Shown here in pieces: positions 55,915 through 64,000 of a stretch of 64,000 nt of DNA. Location of the stretch: contig JADNRX010000016.1 in NCBI GenBank assembly GCA_015501595.1, positions 124,001-188,000 of the forward strand, read 5' to 3'. The DNA is from Hymenopellis radicata. Its lineage: Eukaryota > Basidiomycota > Agaricomycetes > Agaricales > Physalacriaceae. Below the pieces are notes generated by a model. The model was not told where the DNA came from. It searched no databases and was given only the letters and a program-made list of their open reading frames with translations. How positions within the stretch are numbered: position 1 is the stretch's first letter; each line of letters opens with the position of its first letter. A program made the translations under genes and the position numbers.

Positions 55915-58291
55915 AATCAACAACGCCGGGGTATACCTCTCCATCTCCAGCGTTGATGCTTCCTGTTGGTCTTGCCGTCTTGATGTCCTAATGTCGTGGA
56001 TCGCTGGACGGGAGATAACGCTCAATCTTATTCGAGGAAAATGTAGGTCTAAAATGAATATCAGTACTTACTGGTTGTGAAATTTCTGGCCGTATCAGAG
56101 AACGGTCTTGATACTGGTACGGAAATACCATGATTTCGGCCAGCGCACTTGATTATTGATATTCTCTGACTGCTTTAACGTAGAGCGCCCCCAGGCCCTC
56201 GCTGAACCCACACGTGTTGCTATTTTGGTTCGAAATCCAGTCGCGCTAGCACACCAATGACTGATGTTTTTGTGTAAGTCTGTAACTGCATCGACTCGCG
56301 TTACAGAGGTAGTGCGAGTCTATCAAGGTCTGGCCACATTGCTTCACGCGGGAAGACCCTGATCAGTGCGGAAGTCAAAGAGATACGTGGATAATGCTCG
56401 CCGGGTCGTCTTCAACTTGGTATGTGTGTGTGCGCCGTTATTACTTACTCCTGTCAACGTCTGGGCTGCTGAACGACCTGGGAGTTGTGCAGACCGGCCC
56501 GATGTTGCGTGTTCAGAGGACGATGGATAGCAAGCTGGATATGCGTAAGGTTCGCAGCGGTAGAATGCCTCCGAGTCTATGTGCTTATCATTTGAATCCT
56601 TGTAGGGATGCTTACATGGAAGAGATATGAGTGAATATTCTCCCGCCACGTTCGTATCTTCGCAGTGGAAAGACTTGGACCGTGCACCGGCAATACTTAC
56701 CGGTTATACAGGACAGTTAAGGCAAAGGAACCTCGGAGTTCGGGCCAGCAGCTTCGTGGCGGTGGTTTGTCGGCGCATCGTGATTGCCTTCCTTTGTCCT
56801 TCTTGAGCCCATTGATATCTTGTCCTTGGGTTCGTCGCCGTCACCGAGCTATGTCTCGCAGCGTCCGCGTGCGCTGGTTCATTGCATCCTCACGGTTGTT
56901 AGCCGCGCCCATCATGAGGTATATAGCTGTAATCATCGTCGCGCTTGTTACCTTGGATTTCGGTTCGTCATCATATCCGTGGTTGTCCTTTAGAATGATG
57001 TTGCGGGATCGCATGGACTCCTGTACGACAGCACCGTTCCCGATGAAGTGAAATCTCGTAGGTTTGATATTCATTGCGCCGGGCGGGCTCCTTCTCACCT
57101 CACGATGTTCACCGCCGTGGCAGCGTCACTGATATCCTTGGTGCACATACAAGCTGCTTCAAATGAATCTGCTGGCGTATTCCCTACAACTTACAGCGCG
57201 GATAATCGAACGGCGATTTCAAGGCGGGCTAGGTTTGTCTTTCTCTTATGGTCACTACAGAACGGAGCTGACATACGGATGTATCCTCTGTATCCTCTTT
57301 AGTGGTCGGCACTGAGAATATGTACTATTGGATGCCAATAAAGAGTTGCATATTTGGAGACGTCGCACAAACCTTTGAAGGAACGCGCCGCTGAAGATGA
57401 CTGTGAAGCGCCACTTTATGGTTGGTGTGTGTGCAAAGACTAACGAAAGGAGCTCAGGCGAGAGAAGCACGAAGGCATAGAAAGATGTGCGTCATACTTG
57501 AGAGATAGAGCTCTAGCTGGAGTAGTCCTGCCTGTTTGCAGGGTGGGTTTCGGAACTCGGTTGATCAGAGACATTTCGGGATCGACGCGACGCGTTTGAT
57601 CAACGCGTACTCCTCCAAGTCGAATGCGGACTTGGCTGGGGAGGTCAGCAGGCTGAGGGAGTGTCGCGGGCTGTCGGAGGCGACAGCTGGACGTGTGTGA
57701 TGGTTTCAGGAGAAACGGACCTATCAGAACTGTCAAGAATAGCGCTCGAAGAAAATGCGCAGGAAGCTAAAGATAGAGTTGAAAAACTTTAGCCGGCCAA
57801 GAATAATGAGCGGGGAGAACTGCGAGAATGGACGTCAACACGTCTATATATACGCCGAGAGCAACGTTGAAGGAGGCTCTAGACCGGTTGCCATCAATTT
57901 CAACAATGCGGAGAGGAGGGGTCACGTTGCAATTGAGAGGACCCCGAAAGCGTGGAATTTTGAACTATTCACGAATATACGCCAGAATAAACGATAATAA
58001 AATCGGGAAAAATCTACGCCAGACGGCAGGAGAACAAGCCGCCTCGACAGAGGAATTCCCGGACCCGATATTTCGCGGTGGATGGCCCTGGGACCGCTCG
58101 GTAGGATCCGGGGTCTTGTCGCCTTGTCACCTAATTTGTTTGGCTCTCTTCCGCTCCTCACACTTTGATCATTACACTCGTTTCTCCCCCACCCACCCAC
58201 CTTCCCTATTATCCCGCCCCGTCGTCGTCTACTCCATCGCTGCCGCCTATATCTCTCTTTACATTTCTTGGTGGGAACGACGACGACCACT
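55915..58291. other. no gene recognised
   Basis: Long region with no supported gene; the last few hundred bases (CT-rich stretch around 58190-58260) look like the promoter/leader of the copper radical oxidase. Confidence 0.45.
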
Positions 58292-60916
58292 ATGATACCT
58301 TCATTATCGCTGCTGGCTGCCGTGCTGGCATCGGTATCTCCAACATGGGCTGCGCAAAAGGCGGGCTCATTCGGCGACGGCGGTGATAGCCAAGTTAGCG
58401 CGATGATGGTCAGTGGGCTTGGTTCGACGTTGTCGGTATCGTGCTCAGCAAAAACTCCTAGATGTTCCTTGGAAACGACAAAATGGTGTATATTATGGAC
58501 AAGGCGGAGGGCAATGCTGCGCAAATAAACGGACACCCGGCGTGGGGTGCGGTTTGGTGAGTCGTCTGCAGTGTTTTCTTTGTGTGTGTGGGACGGGCCT
58601 AATACGCCGTTTGAAGGAACATTGATACACACGAGGTTGAGCTACAGGATATCCGGACCAACATCTTCTGTTCGTCGGGTATGCATCTACCCAACGGTTC
58701 CTTTGTTACACTAGGAGGGAATGGTGCGTATTTATCCTTCTCTTGGTCGAGCGCGAATATTGACGCCGTTTGTTTCTAGGTGCTGTGGGAAGTTAGTGCT
58801 TTTCTCGCTGTTTTACACGTCGTACTCACGTTTAATATCAATAGAGGGTGGCGACATGGGCTCCGTGCTGAACCCCGGTGGCTACTCGGCCTCCTTCGAT
58901 GCGACCTACCAGGACTACGACGGCACCAAGGCTATCCGTATCGTCGACCCATGCCCCGCCGGCTCCGACTTCCAGTCGACGCAATGTGGGTGGTTTGACC
59001 AGCCGGAACTTTTGGCAATGCAGAAGCAACGTTGGTATTCGACCGCAGAAGCTACTGCGACTGGTCAGCTTGTCATTATCGGGGGCTACACTGCTGGTGG
59101 CTACATCAACCGAAACTACCCCAACGATGATCCGGAATTCGAAGGTGGCGCTGCTACTTGCACATACGAGTACTTTCCCAATTCTGAAGGCAAGGGTGCG
59201 GAGACTATGAAGTTCCTCATAGACACCTCCGGTCTCAACTCTTACCCCCATACATTCCTTATGCCGTCCGGAAAGATGTTCCTGCAAGCAAACTACTCTA
59301 CAAGTACGTCGTTAACCATTCTCTCGAGCACCAGCTAATCTTTCTTAGTGCTCTGGGACCACGAAACTAACACCGAAACCCGCCTCCCCGACATGCCTGG
59401 TCAAGTCGTCAGGGTATATCCTGGATCCGGTGCAGTCGCCATGCTCCCCTTGACCCCTGAGAACAACTATAATCCCACCATCCTTTTGTGCGGTGGATCG
59501 GACATGCCCGAGTACGACTGGGGCAACTACTCCTGGCCGTACATAGACACCTTCAGCTACCCTGCCTCCAAGGATTGCCAGCGTATCACTCCCGAGCCCG
59601 AGGATGGTTCCAGTCCCGCTTACGAGCAGGACGATGACATGATCGAGGGGCGAACCATGGGACAGTTCATCATTCTTCCGAGTGGCAAGTTGTTGGTGGT
59701 CAATGGCGGCGAGAACGGCACCGCTGGATATTCTGACAAGACCCTCGAGACTCAATCGTACGCCGACATGCCCTACGGAATGTCCTTGGCCGCTGCTCCC
59801 GCTCTCACCCCCTCTATTTACGACCCTAACGCCAAGTCTGGAAGCCGTTGGTCCAACGCCGGCTTCGATGCTGCTACATATCCCCGTCTCTACCACTCGT
59901 CTGCTCTCCTCCTTCCCGATGCCTCTGTTCTTATCGGTGGCTCTAACCCAAATGTTGACGTTAACTTGACGACTTTCTACCCCACAACCTACGCCCTGGA
60001 GATCTTCTACCCTCCCTACTTCTCCGCCAAGACTCGGCCCACCTTCACTGGCGCGCCCACCACGTTGACGTATGGTGGTGAATACTTTGATCTCACCATT
60101 TCCAAAGACTCCTACTCGGGCTCGTCCAACGATGCAGCAAAGAGCGCGACTTGCGTTGTCATCCGTCCTGGTTGGACGACGCATGCGATGAACATGGGGC
60201 AACGCTTCGTGCAGTTGAACAGCACCTACACCGTCAACGACGACGGAAGCATCGTCCTACATTGTTCCCAGATGCCTCCCAACGCCAATCTCTTCCAGCC
60301 CGGTCCTGCACTTCTCTTTGTGAACGTCAACGAGATCCCCAGTAACGGTACCTACCTTACCGTTGGTAGCGGCAACATTGAGACTCAGACGCTCGCTGAT
60401 GTTGTCGCTCTTCCGGCTAGTGTGCTTTCGAGCTCATCTGCGTCTGGTGGAGCGGACAGCTCAAGCACTGGAGGATCCGGCTCCGGCTCCGATGCCGATT
60501 CGGGCACAAGCAAGACCGTCATCATTGGCGCTGTTGTCGGTGGTCTCGTCGTGCTCGGTATACTGGGAGCTATTATTGGTATCTGCGTAGCACGCAAGCG
60601 GAGGGCGTCTGCGCAGGCTCCTGCGCCTGGGACATCATCGTATCCCATGAGAGAGGCCGCAGGGTATGGAGCAGGCGCTGCTGGCGGCGCTGCTGCAGCG
60701 CGGGGCCTGCGCAGTTCCGACTCGAGTGCGTTTGTGCCTTTACAGCAGGACTACAACCAGCACCAGTCGTGGAACTCGAGCAACGCGAGTCTGCAGGCGC
60801 CGTACAAGGACAACTATGACCCGCGACAGAACGGGATGAGTTTGGACTATGACCCGTATGCGGCGGAGTCGCGGATGAGCACGAGCACGCCGCAGGGGCG
60901 GCCACATCGGTTTTAA
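58292..60916 (+). CDS. glyoxal-oxidase-like copper radical oxidase with C-terminal membrane anchor
   Basis: Exons 58292..58408, 58462..58556, 58617..58723, 58780..58791 (12 nt), 58845..59303 and 59349..60916 give 785 residues. The signal peptide is MIPSLSLLAAVLASVSPTWA. The AA5_1 catalytic set is present: the Cys of NIFCSSGMHLPNG and the Tyr of QRWYSTAEA (Cys-Tyr radical cofactor), YPRLYHSSALLLPD (Tyr-His copper ligands) and GWTTHAMNMGQR (His ligand). Such enzymes oxidise aldehydes such as glyoxal to acids, giving H2O2 for lignin peroxidases. After a Ser/Gly linker comes one membrane helix (VIIGAVVGGLVVLGILGAII) and a cytosolic tail with ARKRR, so it is anchored rather than secreted. Confidence 0.93.
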
Positions 60917-62580
60917 ATCTGAGGGGTGACGAGGTGTGTGCTGGTGGTAATAGACTCAAAGATGGACAGTTGGATTTATACTTAGTTCTTCTTTATTCTC
61001 CCTTTTTTTCCCTCCTCGATATTCCCGTGACATTGCTTACCTACTCTTATGAGCACTCGTATTTTCGTGATCCGCTGAGCAGGTTCCCTGGCGTGGAACA
61101 ACGTCCCCTCGTTTTTTGGTTGGTGTGGTAGTGAGTGTCAGTCGTTCTTTATCCTGTATTTAAATGGACGCGTCGAGTTTTTTCATGGACACATTTTGTA
61201 GATTTTTTACAACCATGTTGAGTGGAAGCAATTGAATACATTTGGCATTTGGGTGTCCAAGGACTTTTGTTGCGATATACGAGACTGTATTTGCTTTATT
61301 ATCCAAGGGCGCGCGCCTCCTTCCTTTCCACCTGGCGCGCTCACATTATCTCCTTCTAGCATGTGCGTACTTGAACGTTCCTTTGTGTATGCTCGATTCC
61401 AGTGGCTCATTTCGATTCTCTTGATCTCTATCCCAGTCCACGCATCACTCAATTCCCAAATGCACCGTCTATACGCTTTGGCCTAGGAGATTGATTTACC
61501 GCCGTAGCGCCTCGAATCGCGTACCTACCTTGCGCACATTGGCGCGCAGTCCACGCCCTGGCAGTCTATTTCACAATTCATATACTAATGCCTATGCATG
61601 TAGCAGAAATGAATTTATACAGTTTACGCTGCGCTCGCACACTATGTTAGCACCGCGGACACTATGCCCTTGGAGGGTCCGAGTCGTATTTAAGTGCTTG
61701 AAAAAAATCAACGCGAAGATACGAGACGCGTTAGAGTTGTGCAATCTTGAACGTGAGTGAGAAATTTCAAATCATAGGAACAACTTCGAATGCGTGGCGC
61801 CACATCTTCTAGGTTTCGTAGTCAGGTCCCGCCTTCCGTTCCGTGGTGGTTCTTGAATCTTTGAATGCCGGTGAGTGCCTTTTTTTTGGAGGACGCAGCT
61901 ACACTGCTGTGTGATCATTGTTAGCGTACAGCACTTTGTACTGTCTTCCGCCGCCGCCGCAGATCCGCGTGCTTGTTCGAGAATATTTCAACCCCGCAAC
62001 TTGGCAACAAGTTGTATGCCCGAAGGTGAGTGCCTTTTTGGCGTCGAGGGCTAGAGATCCACCGCTCAAATTAGCCTTTTTTTACACGCGTGTTTAGTCT
62101 TCCGGTGTGCGCATCTCCCGCAACGCTTGCGATGCCTGATCATTACACATCTTTCTCTGTTGCCGTCGACAGGGCGGTCTAATTGCCTCCCGAGCCCCGG
62201 CTTCCATCCTCCCTTCGCGGGTGTGTCGTCTCAACGATCACGGCTTGACGTTTGTCGCTGAGAGCCTCATCATCATTACATGTAAACCCGCAGCGACTAC
62301 TTCGTTACCTTATTCACGCACAACGGAAGGTCCGCCCTGAGTCTCCCTCTTCAAGAGTGGTAACTCCACACACGCCGCGGAGTTCACATGTCTTGGTCTG
62401 CACAAAAACCGCCTTTTTTTGCAGGACTAGACCCGGCGCGCGAAATAATCGGGCATTGCGCCATGATCAGTCTCGCCCTCGGTGTGCTGCCCCTCGCCAC
62501 GGTCGGGGGTGGATTGCTTAAAGAATGCGTATGCCCCCTCCCCCCAAGTGTTAGTGTTATCTCACCTCCAGCACCACCAA
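60917..62580. other. no gene recognised
   Basis: Convergent/divergent spacer; short ORFs only. Confidence 0.5.
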
Positions 62581-64000
62581 ATGTGTGGCGCTCAGCGGAT
62601 TAAGGTTGCTGTATGGTGCGTTTCCGACTCTTCCTCCCGAAGTCGTAATGAGAGTCATCATGTTCTAGTGGCGGCGGGCTTGGTGGTCTGGCGTTTACCG
62701 TTGCAGCGTCCAAGTATCCGCACCTTTCTGTGGAGGTGTACGAGAGCGCGGCGGGCTTCGCGACGTTCGGCGCTGGAATCGGGCTGTGGCCTAGGACGTG
62801 GGACGTGCTCGGTCGTCTGGGTGTAGCCGAAACGTTATCGTCTGCAAGTGATGATGACATTTCTTCTTCTTCGGACCTGTGTGAGTTGCTTCCAATCGAA
62901 GTTGCGACATAACTTGACACGGCTGGCGGCGTACTACTACAGTGCGCGTCATGATTACTTTTCGAAAGAGCGACCAGCCTGTGGGGTACGAGTTTCTCAA
63001 ATTGCAGAGCCATGGTACGTTTGAGCGCGATGTTGGGGGGGGCGTCTAATTAATGACTCGCCAATACACACAGGCCGAATGCACACAGTCCATCGTGCAG
63101 AGCTACAACACGCGCTTCTCAAGAAACTATCAGGCTCGTCGCATACTATCCATCTTTCGAAACGCCTCCAATCCTACACCCGCGAACCCTCCGGGAAACT
63201 CCAGCTTACATTCAGCGACGGATCTCTAGCGAGCTGTGACATCCTCATCGGCGCCGACGGGATCAAGTCTGTCGTTCGCCGGCAGCTCATGCACGACGAA
63301 GCCGAGGTGGCGCGCAGGAGAGGCGACGCCAGAGGTGCCGAGGACATTTTGGCATCCATAGAACCCACCTGGACAGGATCAATCGCCTACAGAGCTCTAG
63401 TGCCGCCAAGTCGCCTCATCCAGAAGGACGCTGATACTCGGCGGCTAGTGGTGCCTCAATGTCCCACTCAGGTAATATAAGTTACAATAACGAGATTCAT
63501 TTCTGATGACGTTTTACGTTCGTGATCTTTAGTACGTTGGGAAGAACGCGGTGCGCTTGTCTTTAACTTGTTTTGTGTTCCTTCCATTCATATGATGAGA
63601 GCAGAATATGATCGTGTATCCAGTGTCCCAGCGAGACTCGGAGGACGATGGGCTGATTAATATGGTGGTATTCCACACTCAGCCAGAACTTGAGGGTTCC
63701 GTCTATGAGGGCCCGTGGTCGGCGCAGGTGGACACAACCCAATGGCTTCACTCTCCATATTTTGATCAATGGGAGCCGGAAGCAAAGGCTTGGTTGAAGG
63801 TAAGCAGGCGTCTGGATATTCCCATCATGCTGAATTGCTCGTAGTGCGTCGAGAACCCCACACGATGGGCAATACATGTTGTCAAAGAGCTTCACACTTT
63901 CGTTAACGACAGGGTGGCGCTCATTGGCGACGCCGTAAGTTGCTATCGATATCACGCTCTCGGCGTCCTATTGAACACTCCCACGTCAGGCGCACGCAAT
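62581..64000 (+). CDS. FAD-dependent monooxygenase (salicylate-hydroxylase-like), 3' truncated by the window
   Basis: Exons start at 62581 (MCGAQRIKVAV) and 62669. The first intron splits the FAD dinucleotide motif CGGGLGGLA. Later pieces are WPRTWDVLGRLGVAETL, MHTVHRAELQHALL, the DG motif ILIGADGIKSVVRRQL, YPVSQRDSEDDGLINMVV and the second FAD motif VALIGDA with AHA after the last intron, where the window ends. This is the class A flavoprotein hydroxylase pattern (salicylate and related aromatic hydroxylases), which uses NAD(P)H and O2. Some 50-100 C-terminal residues are missing. No frame break seen in the visible part. Confidence 0.85.

Noticed and set aside
57922..58632. Minus-strand ORF of 236 codons
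   Set aside because: Overlaps the start exons of the copper radical oxidase on the other strand; low-complexity Arg/Val runs and no family pattern.
59345..60202. Long minus-strand ORF (285 codons)
   Set aside because: It is the antisense of the copper radical oxidase exon, has no motif, and the plus strand codes for a well-conserved enzyme.
1..64000. CRISPR arrays, prophages, operons or riboswitches
   Set aside because: The DNA is eukaryotic nuclear, dense in spliceosomal introns; no spaced repeats or phage genes seen.

Overview
The window looks like a nuclear contig from a filamentous basidiomycete, most likely an agaricomycete. Nearly every gene is cut by many introns of about 45-60 bases with GT..AG ends. 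The gene content also fits: a sesquiterpene synthase of the Cop type, a glyoxal-oxidase-like copper radical oxidase, a DOMON/cytochrome b561 protein, PLAC8, BTB and F-box proteins, Zn2Cys6 and PacC-like regulators and APC permeases. There is no operon structure. Most coordinates below come from splicing the exons by eye, so each exon boundary is an inference from reading frame plus splice signals.

Layout. 1-2.1 kb: a degraded fragment and a BTB protein. 3.4-6.6 kb and 14.4-18 kb: a duplicated block of cytidine-deaminase-like genes (three copies and a 3' fragment) and short-chain dehydrogenase genes (two copies), part of it inverted. Between the two halves of this block lie UBC13, an F-box/LRR gene, a PLAC8 gene and a mitochondrial stomatin-like gene. 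18-20.2 kb: an unknown exon and a SINE with a 15-bp target duplication. 20.3-26 kb: a DOMON-b561 membrane protein and a Zn2Cys6 transcription factor. 26.1-33.8 kb: an APC permease, a PacC/Rim101-like zinc-finger gene and an AATase/condensation-fold acyltransferase. 34.6-41.3 kb: a terpene synthase split by a 5.46-kb LTR retrotransposon that has gag but no pol. That element itself contains a hAT-type MITE and a Tc1/mariner-type MITE. 41.6-52.4 kb: a second APC permease, a secreted GDSL/SGNH esterase, two related small membrane proteins, an HSF-type factor, a glutathione transferase and a tRNA-Val(AAC). 52.9-64 kb: a GCN4/Cpc1-like bZIP, a gene remnant, a membrane-anchored copper radical oxidase and the start of a FAD monooxygenase that runs off the end.

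The points most worth a second look are the nested transposons in the terpene synthase, the multi-copy deaminase whose two zinc motifs sit in different frames in all three copies, several 7-15-nt microexons, and one-base frame losses that fall repeatedly on G/C runs and may be assembly errors rather than pseudogenes. Large intergenic stretches (2.1-3.4, 7.4-9.9, 21.9-23, 28.7-30.3, 46.4-48.2, 54.3-58.3 and 60.9-62.6 kb) show nothing I can assign beyond what is listed.
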